35,646 nucleotides of DNA from JBBQVS01 sp038211295 (GCA_038211295.1 JBBQVS010000037.1:1-35646); one strand, 5' to 3'; numbered from the stretch's first letter, positions 16,523 to 25,948 are shown. Made by a program: numbers and translations. Notes: generated by a model from the sequence alone, not told the origin.

Positions 16523-18724
16523 CTACGAAACAATTTTCCTCTTACTATTCAAGTAATCGACAAGCAGGTATTCGCCAAGGTTGTCCTTGTCCGCGTAAAA
16601 CATGCGTCCCTTATTGATCTCTGTGAGTTGATCGACAAACGCAACCATCCACTCATCATCATAAAGCATGAAAGTATTGATGGTGATGCCTTCGCGAGTG
16701 CAACGCTGTACCTCTAAAAGGGTTTGTTGCTCCGCATATGGACTGGGATAGGCAAACTTCCATTCGCCATCCTCATACCAGACGGTTGGGCCACCGTCGG
16801 TAATCATAATGACTTGCTTGTTGACACCACGATGACGCCCCAGGAGTTTCCGCGACAACATGAGTCCGTGGGCCATGTTTGTACCACGATCATTGTCGTG
16901 CATACTCAGCTCGACAAGTTCGTTTGGCTTATACTCGGTTGCCATCTTGGAAAACCCGACAATGTGCAGATTGTCGCGTGGAAACTGCGAACGAATCAAG
17001 CTCTCTAACGCAACCGCCACCTTTTTCGCCGCCGGCTGACAGCCGTTGTAGATCATACTCAGGCTCATGTCAATCATTAGCACGGTGGATGATTGCGTGG
17101 TAAACTCGGTTCGATACACTTCAAAATCTTCTTTTGCGAGCTGTACCGGCGTCCCCATGCCATTGCGATGCACAGAGTTCATCAGTGTTTTCTTGAGATC
17201 AAGCAAAAACGCATCCCCAAATTCGTATTCCTTGCTCTCATCGGTACGTTCACCACCCACGCCTCGGAAAGGACTGACGTGTCGTCCAAAGCCATCGCGT
17301 TTCATCTTGTTGAAGATGTCCTGCAATGCCTTTTGCCCAATCTTGCGGATGCCGCGCGCGGTTAGCTCCCAACGGTTGCCTTTTTTCTGGATATAGCCCG
17401 CTTCTTCAAGCGTCTTCATGAGTTCTTTCAGTTGCTCTACCGATTGATACTCTTCGTCACCCAACAACTCTTTGACCTTCTCACTATCGATAGCGTCGAT
17501 GTTGTCCAGTCGTCGCGCCTCCTGCAATTGGTCTTCCAAGCCCTCCATTTGTTGCAGCCGCCCCATCATCCGCATAGCTTCGTTGAGTGGCAACGACTCT
17601 TTGCCCCGGAAGGGAAAGCGTGTACGGGCCTGCTCTGCTGGTGCCATCGCCTCAAGGTTCTGCGCCAACTCCATCATATCCACACGGATGCGATCATCAC
17701 CCATCATCTGCTCCATGAGTCCTTGCAACTCCTGACGCTGATCCGATGAGAGGTTTTCCATAATACCCTGCATCGCTGCCGACTGCTGCTGCATCTGCTC
17801 AACCAGATCGTCAAGCGAGTTGACCCCCGGAAAATATTCTCCATGCTTCTGCATGAACGAATCAAAGTCCGGCTCTTTGCCCTCTTGCCGCTCTTTGAGC
17901 ATCTTGTTCAGGTCACGAATCATCTCGCGCAACTTCGCGATATCTTCCGGCGTCATGTTCTGCAACGACTGTTGCATTCCCTGAAAGAACTGTTGCATCA
18001 TCTGCTGCTGCAAACTCTCCATCAGTTCATTGAATTTTTCACGCGCCTGATCGTCCATGAAGTCATACTCGGAAAGCCCCTTGATCTGTCCAGGAATATC
18101 CTGTGGCAGTTTATCGAGAGCCTCCTGTTTTCGCTTGGCGATCATCTCAAGCATCCGCTTCATCTGTTGCGGACTCAGAGCGTCACCGCCTTGCCCACTC
18201 TGTCCAGATTGACCGCTCTGCCCCTCTTGACCTGGCTCACCTTGCTGCGAGTGCTCACCAGATTGCCCTTGTTGGCCCGCTTGACCGTCCTGCGGTTGCT
18301 GGCCTTGCGAACTCTCTGGTTGCTGCTGTCCACTTTGGTCTTGCGAGGACGGTTGACCTTCTTGCTCGTTCCCCTGCTGGGCGTCGAGGCGACGCTGGAT
18401 GCCATCACGCTCTAACTGCTTGATCTCCTCAAGTTTCTGCCGCAGGTCGTCCATGACGCCGGATGCCATGTTGTAACGATTGAGTTGTTCGTTCCGTGCG
18501 TTCCGCATCCGCTCCATCATCTCGCGCAGGCCCATTGATTTCCGACCATCTTCGCTCCGAATGCCATCCTGCATCAAGCGGCGCATAGCCTGCTGCAAGT
18601 TGCCATTCTCCATGTAATCGTCGGAGAGCGCATTGAGGATATCGTCGGCATCTATACCTTCGATTCGTTGCGTGCCATCCCACCGCGAATACCCATAGCG
18701 ATTTCTACGAAAGCGTTCAAACAT
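16523..18724 (-). CDS. Von Willebrand factor A domain protein, partner of a MoxR-type ATPase
   Basis: 733 aa, cytosolic. The N-terminal part (1-115) is helical; 116-180 is a Gln/Gly/Ser low-complexity segment made of repeated GQSGQ-like units. Residues 185-400 are Met/Gln-rich helices, probably coiled coil. A winged-helix-like stretch lies at 410-470. The C-terminal VWA domain (about 545-733) has a complete metal site: Asp552-x-Ser554-x-Ser556, Thr615 in RGTNM, and Asp643 in ITDGG. MoxR/VWA pairs act as chaperone-like machines that insert metals or remodel complexes. It starts 12 nt after the ATPase stop and abuts rsmG. The target is unknown. Confidence 0.85.
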   Translation of the reverse strand: MFERFRRNRYGYSRWDGTQRIEGIDADDILNALSDDYMENGNLQQAMRRLMQDGIRSEDGRKSMGLREMMERMRNARNEQLNRYNMASGVMDDLRQKLEEIKQLERDGIQRRLDAQQGNEQEGQPSSQDQSGQQQPESSQGQQPQDGQAGQQGQSGEHSQQGEPGQEGQSGQSGQSGQGGDALSPQQMKRMLEMIAKRKQEALDKLPQDIPGQIKGLSEYDFMDDQAREKFNELMESLQQQMMQQFFQGMQQSLQNMTPEDIAKLREMIRDLNKMLKERQEGKEPDFDSFMQKHGEYFPGVNSLDDLVEQMQQQSAAMQGIMENLSSDQRQELQGLMEQMMGDDRIRVDMMELAQNLEAMAPAEQARTRFPFRGKESLPLNEAMRMMGRLQQMEGLEDQLQEARRLDNIDAIDSEKVKELLGDEEYQSVEQLKELMKTLEEAGYIQKKGNRWELTARGIRKIGQKALQDIFNKMKRDGFGRHVSPFRGVGGERTDESKEYEFGDAFLLDLKKTLMNSVHRNGMGTPVQLAKEDFEVYRTEFTTQSSTVLMIDMSLSMIYNGCQPAAKKVAVALESLIRSQFPRDNLHIVGFSKMATEYKPNELVELSMHDNDRGTNMAHGLMLSRKLLGRHRGVNKQVIMITDGGPTVWYEDGEWKFAYPSPYAEQQTLLEVQRCTREGITINTFMLYDDEWMVAFVDQLTEINKGRMFYADKDNLGEYLLVDYLNSKRKIVS

Positions 18725-18736
18725 GTCGCGTGTCCC

Positions 18737-20140
18737 TTACCGCCGATAGCGTGTTTTGCCGCCGACTTCATCCTTATTGAGACGCCGATTCAGGTGTAGT
18801 CCTTCGAGGATAAATTCGATGGACGATGCAATACTTGATGGGCTACCGCGTCCGTTGAGTTTGTCGATGGCTTTGCTCAAGCCACCAACTTTGGAAAGCT
18901 GGTTGACATATTCCATAGAGGGCATGTCGTCGGCAACATGCACACTGAGTCCGCGTTCAAACCCGGCTACAAGCTGGTCAAATTCGCGTTGCTCAAAGTA
19001 TTGCCCGAAAACACTCAGCACTGCGGCGTTGACGAGTTTCTGCACAATGCGCTCTTCTTTGACATCTCCAACCGTGTCAAGCTCGATCTTGCCCGAAGTC
19101 GAGGCGATTATCGCGGAGAGATCGCTGACACGCGGCGAGATGCTGCGCTCTTTGAGCCGCAACGCGCGTCTACTGGCATTGCTCAGCACGTTTTCGTAGT
19201 TGGAGACGGAGACACGCACACTCACGCCGGAACGCTGACTGATATCATTGCTGCTCCGCGCAAGATGCGTGATTTCAGCAATTGTTTCCTTCATGAACGG
19301 CGGGAACACCACATCCATGCCCTCGGTCACAAAATGGTTGCTTTCGGCTTCCATAATCTGAATCTCATGCTCAATTGTGAGCGGGTAGTGTGTGCGAATT
19401 TCGGAACCAATGCGGTCTTTCAATGGCGTGATGATACGTCCACGATTGGTATAATCTTCCGGGTTGGCACTCGCGACAACGTATACATCGAGCGGCAGAC
19501 GAATTTTATAGCCGCGAATTTGTACATCGCGCTCTTCCATGATGTTCAATAGGCCAACCTGAATGCGCTCGGCCAGGTCAGGCAACTCGTTGATACAGAA
19601 GATGCCACGATGAGTACGCGGAATCATACCATAGTGAATGGTCAGTTCGTCGGAGAGATAACGGCCCTCGGCGACACGAACGGGATCGACTTCACCTACA
19701 AGGTCAGAGATGGTGATGTCGGGTGTTGCGAGCTTTTCGCCATAACGCTGCTCACGGGGCAACCAGGCAATCTCTACCAGATCGTCATGCTCCGCCACCT
19801 TGTCGCGACACGCTTTACAGATTGGCGTGAACGGATCGTCGTTGATTTCGCACCCGGCGATAACTGGCACAACCTCGTCAAGCAAGTTCACCAGGCTTCG
19901 CGCCATACGCGTCTTCGCCTGACCGCGCTCACCGAGAAAGATAATATCTTGACCGGAAAGAATGGCGTTTTCAACTTGAGGAATAACGGTATCCTCGTAG
20001 CCGATAACGCCCGGAAACAATTCTTCCCCGCTACGTATTTTCTGAATAAGATTTTTTCGTAACTCTTCCTTGACGGAAAGGACCTTATATCCACTTGCAC
20101 GCAATTCGCCGATTGTGCGTGGTCGAGTAGTAGTGGTCAT
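18737..20140 (-). CDS. MoxR/magnesium-chelatase-like AAA+ ATPase
   Basis: 467 aa from the ATG at 20140. Walker A is GERGQAKT (70-77). Walker B is the variant GIFCINELPD (Asn184-Glu185 in place of the usual Asp-Glu). Sensor 1 is Asn226 in VVASANPED, and RGRIITPLKDRIGSEI follows with the arginine finger region. An insertion between Walker A and B holds Cys98, Cys108 and Cys111 (ICKAC), a possible metal site. It pairs with the VWA protein 12 nt downstream. A GTG at 20230 would add 30 residues including a Cys-rich hydrophobic run, but the ribosome site fits it badly and the family is cytosolic, so the shorter form is chosen. Confidence 0.87.
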   Translation of the reverse strand: MTTTTRPRTIGELRASGYKVLSVKEELRKNLIQKIRSGEELFPGVIGYEDTVIPQVENAILSGQDIIFLGERGQAKTRMARSLVNLLDEVVPVIAGCEINDDPFTPICKACRDKVAEHDDLVEIAWLPREQRYGEKLATPDITISDLVGEVDPVRVAEGRYLSDELTIHYGMIPRTHRGIFCINELPDLAERIQVGLLNIMEERDVQIRGYKIRLPLDVYVVASANPEDYTNRGRIITPLKDRIGSEIRTHYPLTIEHEIQIMEAESNHFVTEGMDVVFPPFMKETIAEITHLARSSNDISQRSGVSVRVSVSNYENVLSNASRRALRLKERSISPRVSDLSAIIASTSGKIELDTVGDVKEERIVQKLVNAAVLSVFGQYFEQREFDQLVAGFERGLSVHVADDMPSMEYVNQLSKVGGLSKAIDKLNGRGSPSSIASSIEFILEGLHLNRRLNKDEVGGKTRYRR

Positions 20141-20267
20141 TCGGTTTCGTGCTACCTTTCTTGGGGATTGGCACCGTGATATGCAGGTGATACAGGTCGA
20201 GCATAGGAGGATGAACAACCAACTCTGCACCTTCCAACGCTACCAATAACTGGTGGAACCATATCTG

Positions 20268-20296
20268 ATTCTACAGTCTATTGTGGAAAAACGCAA
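20268..20296 (-). promoter_or_regulatory. Promoter of the moxR-VWA-rsmG operon
   Basis: Reading the minus strand, TTGCGT (20296-20291) and TAGAAT (20273-20268) are spaced by exactly 17 nt. The leader to ATG 20140 would be about 120 nt. Confidence 0.6.
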
Positions 20297-20336
20297 GGGC
20301 TAAATCTAGCCGAAACAACCTCTTTTGCTATTCCGT

Positions 20337-21545
20337 TCACATATCCGCGAAAATTACTGACTCAGGGTACGCGTTCGCGTTCACCCCCCCAGGCAGTAAT
20401 TGCTTGCCGGCGTGCATAAGAAGGTTCCGTCGCTGCTGCACAGACAGGTGAGGAGCAGCGTTCCCAGGGTCGTCGCAATACCAGGGCGAGACTGCGAGTA
20501 TTTCACCCCGCAGCACCTTTCCAGTCACGGTATGCACGAACCCATCGTTCCCAACAAAGTTTCGCATTGAGTCAGGGTTCTTATCGCTCTTTTTTGTAAT
20601 CGTCGATTGTCCGTCAAATGAGATATCAAAAAAGTTCCCTACTTGCATAGGACACACATTGTACATCAGGTGAGTATATTCGTCCTGCAACGAGCCAAGC
20701 ACCGCGTTCAACCACTCTTGCGGTTGCCATTCATATGTCACTGACGGAGCGGCCCACACCTGATCGTTCGCGTCATTCTGCATAATTATTTGGGCCTGTG
20801 CCGCATCCAATCGTTGCAGGTACGCGGGCGTGAACGCGTCCAAGCTAATCGCAAAACCAACACTTCCCAGTTCAGTCGCGAATGCTCGCACCGCGTTCAG
20901 GTCGCCACCCGTGAGATCGAGCGTCGCCTGCTCGCTTTTCGTGAGAAACACCTTGTCCGTTGTACCTAGAAGCTTCCCGTCTGGCCCCCATAAAAACCCT
21001 GTGTTGTACACCCCCGAACCATCCGGCAAGTAGACACTGCTCGCGCCGCGCTGCCCAAAATGCCGAATATCCGCCGCAGATGTTGAACGCTGTACATGTG
21101 GCGCGATGGTGCTGGCGGAAAGATACAGCGAGTATTTCGCAGCAAGATGGCTCAACGTAAGCGTAAAAGGCCGATACAATACGTCTGAAAGTGACAGCAG
21201 GAGCGCACGCACCAGAGAAATGGTGGGGTACAAACGCCGATAGTGCAGGAGCCGTTGAGCATACGCTGGCGCGAGTAGTGGTATCGCACTGCTCGCGCTA
21301 CGCATCGAACGCGCAAGCATTCCACGCGGCCCAGAGAGAGCCAGAGGTAAGCCCAGCACCTCACCAAGCACAACCAGGTTGGGCCTATCCGAGGCAAGGA
21401 CGGGAACCGCAAGCTCCACAATTCGCTCTAGCTCTGCCGAAAAACTCGTGGTGGTATTGGCAGCGTGTACGTCAATACGATTGCTAACAGCAAGCAAGCG
21501 TCCCGCGGGTGCTGATATATTCAAGTGTCTTTGTTCCACACACAA
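20337..21545 (-). CDS. Carbon-nitrogen hydrolase (nitrilase) fold protein lacking the catalytic cysteine
   Basis: 402 aa. The nitrilase triad is recognisable: Glu62 in LVVLGEVLG, Lys198 in GTTDKVFLTKSE. The nucleophile position, in VGFAISLDAFTPAYL, is Ser234 instead of Cys (codon AGC read on the minus strand). The rest of the fold (LPDGSGVYNTGFLWGPDGKLLG and the MQNDANDQ loop) is kept. Classical members cleave amides or nitriles through the Cys; this one may be inactive, a binding protein, or a serine variant. The start is TTG at 21545; a GTG two codons in is an alternative. It lies 53 nt downstream of the KimA-like gene on the same strand and may be read through from it. Confidence 0.8.
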   Translation of the reverse strand: MCVEQRHLNISAPAGRLLAVSNRIDVHAANTTTSFSAELERIVELAVPVLASDRPNLVVLGEVLGLPLALSGPRGMLARSMRSASSAIPLLAPAYAQRLLHYRRLYPTISLVRALLLSLSDVLYRPFTLTLSHLAAKYSLYLSASTIAPHVQRSTSAADIRHFGQRGASSVYLPDGSGVYNTGFLWGPDGKLLGTTDKVFLTKSEQATLDLTGGDLNAVRAFATELGSVGFAISLDAFTPAYLQRLDAAQAQIIMQNDANDQVWAAPSVTYEWQPQEWLNAVLGSLQDEYTHLMYNVCPMQVGNFFDISFDGQSTITKKSDKNPDSMRNFVGNDGFVHTVTGKVLRGEILAVSPWYCDDPGNAAPHLSVQQRRNLLMHAGKQLLPGGVNANAYPESVIFADM

Positions 21546-21598
21546 CTCTTTTTCTTCTCACTAATACACAATCAAAGGGAGCATGGCGGCGCAAGCAT

Positions 21599-24265
21599 TC
21601 ACACCGGTATGACTGGCTCTAATGGTGTACGCTTCTCTTTAGCACGACTTGGAAGCTGCTGTGGTACGTTCGTCACGATAATGTTCTGACGGAAAAGCAA
21701 CGACCACTTGAGTTGGAACGCCGTTTGGTTGTGCAACACATATTCCCACAAACGCGCGACCACGAATTCTGGCAGCAGCACGTTTACCGCATAATCCGGA
21801 TACAGTTCGTGCATCGTATCAATGTAATTGAGAAGAGGACGTTCGAGCGAACGATAGGGCGACTCAATCACAACCAGCTCGGTGTTCTCCTCGGCGGTAA
21901 GGTTCTTTTTCCATGCTTCCCAATCGGCACGTACCTTGTCGGCATCGTGTTGTTCGATAGCGACATGAACCGCAACGACATAATTTGAGATAGAGCGTGC
22001 ATACGCAAGACTCTGTTTTGAAACCTTGTCCAGGCCCGCGATTGGGACGATAAACAGATGCTTGACCTGTTTTGGACTGGCGGGAATAAGCGTACTTACC
22101 ATCTGTGGTAGCGATGTTGACGAATGTTTGTAGGGTGAGATATCAGTCACAATAACGCCAGGGCGAAAGAGCAACGCGGTCTTCAATTGAATCGCTATAC
22201 GGTTCCGCAGGAAGTATTCCCACCAGTGGTCAATCTCTACTTCTGGCAGCACAACGGTCAGAACATCATTTGGAGAAGATGGGCGGGCATTATCGATATA
22301 CGCGAGCACCTGTTTAGAGATGGAGCCATGCGTCAAGTTTATCGTCTGCAATGGTGTACGCTCATCAAATGCCTCTTGCCATGTGTTCCAAGCAACTTGC
22401 AATGCCTCAGCTTTTTCTTTACGACTAGAAACATGAATCGCGACAACATTGTTTGTGATAGAGCGAGCATAGGAGATGCTTTGCTTCGCAACAGAGTCTA
22501 GGTCGGCAATCGGCACGATGATGTGATGATTGATGTTGCCTGGTTGCAGTGGAATATCAGAAGTACGCTCCCGTTGGACACGCACGTAGTGGCGATGAAT
22601 CAACTCGAACATAATCACAATGATCGGAATGAGCAGCACTACAATCCATGCCCCATCTAAAAACTTCGTGTAAGTGATGACACACACAACCATAAACGTT
22701 GTAAGCGTGCCTAAACTGTTAATAAGTAGACTCTGTAACCACCCCTTGTGAGACGCGCGGAGCCGCCACCAGTGCAGAATCATGCCGCCCTGCGAAAGCG
22801 TAAACGACATAAATACGCCAACCGCGTACAGATTGAGGAGTAGCACAGTATCGCCCCTGAAGCCGATAATCAGGAGACTGGCAAGAATGGCAAGAAAGAT
22901 AATACCGATAGAGAAGGCTAAACGATCTCCCCGAAACGCGAACTGGTGAGGCAGAAAGTTATCCCGCGCAAGCAGCGAAGCCAGGCGTGGAAAGTCGGCG
23001 TAACTCGTGTTTGCAGCGAGCGTTAGAATGAGCAACGTCGCGAGCAGGAACACAGGATACATGAAGGACAATGGGCCGTTGAACACCTGTGTCGCGATCT
23101 GCGAGATAACCGAGGGAATGCCGTTTGGTTTCACAACGATCCCAAATGAGGTCGCAAGCACAGTGATACCAATAAAAAGCGTTCCCAGAATGACCGCCAT
23201 CCAGGTGAGTGTGATTGCTGCATTGCGTGGCTCCGGTTTCTTGAATGCCGGAATACCATTGGAAATCGCCTCGACACCCGTCATAGCGGAACAACCAGCC
23301 GCAAATGACCTGAGAATGAGAAAGACACCTAAGCTTTCTGTCGGAGCTGCGGAAGGCGTCGGGAAGTGTCCAATAACAGGATTGTGCAGGAACAGGAAGC
23401 TCTTGATACACCCAACGATAATCAGCATCAAGGTGCTACCAATAAAAATGTACGTTGGGATAGCGAAGATAGAGCCGGATTCACGTACACCGCGTAAATT
23501 CACGATGGTAATAAATATAACGAGTGCAACACCAATCGGAACAACGTAGGGTGTAAAAACGGGTAGGAGTGACGCGAGGTTTTGTACACCTGACGAGACA
23601 CTCACCGAAACGGTTAGCACGTAATCAATCAGTAGCGAAGCTGCAGCGATCAAACCCGCCAACGTGCCAAGATTATCCTTCGCGACAATATAGGAACCAC
23701 CGCCGCCGGGATAGGCGGGGATTGTCTGGCGATAGGAAGCTGCGACAATCGCAAGCAGCACAACAATCGCGATACAGATGGGCAGCGTCAAACCAAGCGG
23801 GGCCGCGCCCGCGAGAATAAGCGTTCCTAGAATCGCTTCTGTAGCATACGCAACCGACGAGATGGCATCCGAGGAAAGCACCGCCAATGCCTTCACTTTT
23901 GTCAACCGCTCGTGTTCCTGTTGCGCGGTAGCAATGGGCGCACCAATCAAAGTACGCTTCACACTGTAGCGAAAACGCTCGAAGCCGCCTTTGGGAATCT
24001 CTGTTTCGGGTGTCGCCTCAAGTATGCCAGAGTTCACGCGACGGAGCGAGGAATGCATCGCATACGTTTTGCGAACGCGTTGGTCGCCGAGTAAAGTGCC
24101 TGAAAGAAGTTCGGTACGAATAAGTTTAGCCGGATCATTTTCATCATCCTGCGATGTATCCGAGAGTGTTTCTGCTGCGCCACTCGTACCTCTGGTTGCC
24201 CAGGTTTGGCCCTCTACTCTCTGTTCACCCTCTTTCTGCAAAGAGTCTTCTTGTTTCTGATCCAT
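21599..24265 (-). CDS. KimA-like APC potassium transporter with two C-terminal USP-like domains
   Basis: 888 aa. Residues 1-95 are a charged cytosolic tail. The APC core with 12 membrane helices spans about 125-565. It contains SSDAISSVAYATE (Asp133, Tyr140), PAYPGGGGSYIVAK, and LLIDYVLTVSVSVSSG (Asp214-Tyr215), which match the residues reported as important for K+ in Bacillus KimA (Asp36, Tyr43, Asp117). After the membrane part come two homologous cytosolic domains, about 580-710 and 735-867, both starting (H)xxIVPIAxLDxVxKQSxxYARSI. KimA proteins are high-affinity K+/H+ symporters often controlled by c-di-AMP. The Kdp genes nearby support a K+ role; an amino-acid permease is the alternative. 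AGGA precedes the start. Confidence 0.75.
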   Translation of the reverse strand: MDQKQEDSLQKEGEQRVEGQTWATRGTSGAAETLSDTSQDDENDPAKLIRTELLSGTLLGDQRVRKTYAMHSSLRRVNSGILEATPETEIPKGGFERFRYSVKRTLIGAPIATAQQEHERLTKVKALAVLSSDAISSVAYATEAILGTLILAGAAPLGLTLPICIAIVVLLAIVAASYRQTIPAYPGGGGSYIVAKDNLGTLAGLIAAASLLIDYVLTVSVSVSSGVQNLASLLPVFTPYVVPIGVALVIFITIVNLRGVRESGSIFAIPTYIFIGSTLMLIIVGCIKSFLFLHNPVIGHFPTPSAAPTESLGVFLILRSFAAGCSAMTGVEAISNGIPAFKKPEPRNAAITLTWMAVILGTLFIGITVLATSFGIVVKPNGIPSVISQIATQVFNGPLSFMYPVFLLATLLILTLAANTSYADFPRLASLLARDNFLPHQFAFRGDRLAFSIGIIFLAILASLLIIGFRGDTVLLLNLYAVGVFMSFTLSQGGMILHWWRLRASHKGWLQSLLINSLGTLTTFMVVCVITYTKFLDGAWIVVLLIPIIVIMFELIHRHYVRVQRERTSDIPLQPGNINHHIIVPIADLDSVAKQSISYARSITNNVVAIHVSSRKEKAEALQVAWNTWQEAFDERTPLQTINLTHGSISKQVLAYIDNARPSSPNDVLTVVLPEVEIDHWWEYFLRNRIAIQLKTALLFRPGVIVTDISPYKHSSTSLPQMVSTLIPASPKQVKHLFIVPIAGLDKVSKQSLAYARSISNYVVAVHVAIEQHDADKVRADWEAWKKNLTAEENTELVVIESPYRSLERPLLNYIDTMHELYPDYAVNVLLPEFVVARLWEYVLHNQTAFQLKWSLLFRQNIIVTNVPQQLPSRAKEKRTPLEPVIPV

Positions 24266-24346
24266 TGATTCTGCATCCTTGTGTTTCTATACGCACTTTT
24301 ATGAATGATGTGCTCTTCTTTGAGAAAGGAAAGACCTACATTTTCA

Positions 24347-24382
24347 GTATAACAACCCTGTCATCGTATCGCAGTGTTATAC
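24347..24382. promoter_or_regulatory. Inverted repeat in the KimA-like leader
   Basis: GTATAACA (24347-24354) and TGTTATAC (24375-24382) are perfect 8-bp inverted repeats, 20 nt apart. They lie 82-117 nt before the start codon, in the 233-nt gap behind the KdpD stub. TATACT at one arm could also be a minus-strand -10 box, so an operator overlapping a promoter is plausible. No c-di-AMP (ydaO) riboswitch motif was recognised. Confidence 0.35.
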
Positions 24383-24498
24383 GAAACAAATTGTACGCTT
24401 CTCACACAGCACACAACAACGTAAACCATCGTACAAGGTAAAAAATTATCTCATAAATGATTCTAACTATACTAGCCCATAAAAACAAAAGGTGCAAG

Positions 24499-25791
24499 TT
24501 ATTCGCTGCGCTTTTCCCTTTTTCTGTTGATCGGAACAACATGAATGTCGATACTATCACTTAAACGCAATAAACGATTGACCACCGAGCCATACAACAC
24601 CTCCTCCCAACGTCGCCGCGTCGGTTGCCCTACAACAATTTGCGTCACGCCACGTCCAAGTGCAAACGCGGAGAGACCTCGCGCGATATCTTCACTTTTG
24701 ATGCGTACCACCTCTGCCCCCAGGTCTTCTGCAAAGAGTGCGTACTCATCGATGCGTTGCAACGCTTCCTCACGTCGCTTTGTCGCGTTTGTTCCATACC
24801 TAAAAAAGCCCGTTATTTTTCGTAGGAAGACCGAAAAGCCCTCTAGCTCAATCGAGACAGCGATCAGGTCGCCATGCAGACCTTGCGAGAGACGAAGGGC
24901 GTCGCGAATGATCTGCCGACTCTGTGGACGATGGTCAAAACCCACCAGCACGCGCTCGCTGGTCGTCCATGTATCTTTGATATCGTGACCCGTCATATAC
25001 TCGCGCAACTGCGACTCCGTTTTCTCGGCGGTACGTCGCAACGCAAGCTCTCGCAACGCAGTCAGGTTGCCCTCGCGAAAGAAGTTACCTAGCGCGGCCT
25101 CAATACGCTCTGAGGGGTAGATGTTTCCATGCCGCATGCGCTGTTGTAACGCGTGTGGCGCAATGTCGATCAGTTCTACCTCATCCGCGCTATCGAGAAT
25201 GCGGTCAGGAATTGTCTCACGCACTTGCACGCCCGTGATGCTAGCAACACGATCATTAAGACTCTCAACGTGTTGCACGTTCAGCGTTGTAATAACGTCG
25301 ATGCCAGCGGCTAGCAGCTCTTCAACATCTTGATAGCGTTTCCTATGTTTCGAGCCGACAGCATTGGTATGCGCGAGTTCGTCAACCAGCGCAACCTCAG
25401 GGTGTCGCGCAATGATCGCGGCAGTATCCATCTCCTCAAGCGTTACACCTTTATATTCAATTTTCGCACGGGGGATGATCGCTAAATCACCAACCTGTTC
25501 CTCCGTATACTGCCGTTTGTGCGTCTCCACATAGCCAATTACAACGTCCGTGCCACGCGCCTTCCGCCGATGCCCTTCTAGCAGCATCGCATATGTTTTT
25601 CCCACGCCTGCAACGGCTCCAAGATACACACGTAACCGTCCATGATTTTCCTCTTCTTGCCCTCTTTCAGGCTCAGAGGGGGAACCACTCACCGAAAGGT
25701 CTGTGTCGCGTAGCCCATACCGTCTCAGCAGTGCTTCCGGGTCAGGCCGACCATCCTGGGTTCTCTGAATATTAGCAAATAAATCGCTCAT
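24499..25791 (-). CDS. kdpD: KdpD-type sensor stub: KdpD N-terminal domain plus USP domain, no kinase
   Basis: 430 aa from ATG 25791 (AGGGGA upstream). Residues 50-260 are the KdpD sensor domain: Walker A GAVAGVGKTYAML (58-70), GYVETH, VALVDELAHTN (Walker B, 132-142), and TTLNVQHVESLND. Residues 278-421 are a universal-stress-protein domain (RVLVGFDHRP...QIVVGQPTRRRWEEVLYGSVVNRLLR). The membrane domain and histidine kinase of full KdpD, normally another ~450 residues, are absent, and the stop is clean. Similar KdpD stubs are known in cyanobacteria and some other phyla. USP domains of KdpD can bind c-di-AMP. An upstream start at 25896 is unlikely because a promoter lies between the two. It precedes the KimA-like gene on the same strand. 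Confidence 0.9.
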   Translation of the reverse strand: MSDLFANIQRTQDGRPDPEALLRRYGLRDTDLSVSGSPSEPERGQEEENHGRLRVYLGAVAGVGKTYAMLLEGHRRKARGTDVVIGYVETHKRQYTEEQVGDLAIIPRAKIEYKGVTLEEMDTAAIIARHPEVALVDELAHTNAVGSKHRKRYQDVEELLAAGIDVITTLNVQHVESLNDRVASITGVQVRETIPDRILDSADEVELIDIAPHALQQRMRHGNIYPSERIEAALGNFFREGNLTALRELALRRTAEKTESQLREYMTGHDIKDTWTTSERVLVGFDHRPQSRQIIRDALRLSQGLHGDLIAVSIELEGFSVFLRKITGFFRYGTNATKRREEALQRIDEYALFAEDLGAEVVRIKSEDIARGLSAFALGRGVTQIVVGQPTRRRWEEVLYGSVVNRLLRLSDSIDIHVVPINRKREKRSE

Positions 25792-25835
25792 CTGTTCCCC
25801 TGTTTCTTTGTAGCTAGGCCACGCAGTCTTCCCTG

Positions 25836-25864
25836 ATTTTAGCAGGTCGCACTGATTGAGGCAA
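25836..25864 (-). promoter_or_regulatory. Promoter of the kdpD stub
   Basis: Minus-strand TTGCCT (25864-25859), 17-nt spacer and TAAAAT (25841-25836). The predicted transcript starts about 38 nt before ATG 25791, which argues for that start codon. Confidence 0.6.
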
Positions 25865-25948
25865 GCAAGAACGAACAGTTCGCAATCGCTACTCATTGAG
25901 GATTATGATGCGCCACATTCCTACGTTGCCGTAAGTGCCTCTCTGAAC

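Noticed and set aside
17843..18415. 190-aa Leu/His-rich open frame on the plus strand
   Set aside because: It is a shadow of the Gln-rich VWA gene; Gln codons read backwards give Leu. No homology signals.
23007..23549. 180-aa plus-strand frame
   Set aside because: Antisense to membrane helices of the KimA-like transporter.
24266..24498. c-di-AMP (ydaO) riboswitch before the KimA-like gene
   Set aside because: Expected because kimA genes often carry one, but the conserved G-rich and pseudo-symmetric blocks are not visible.
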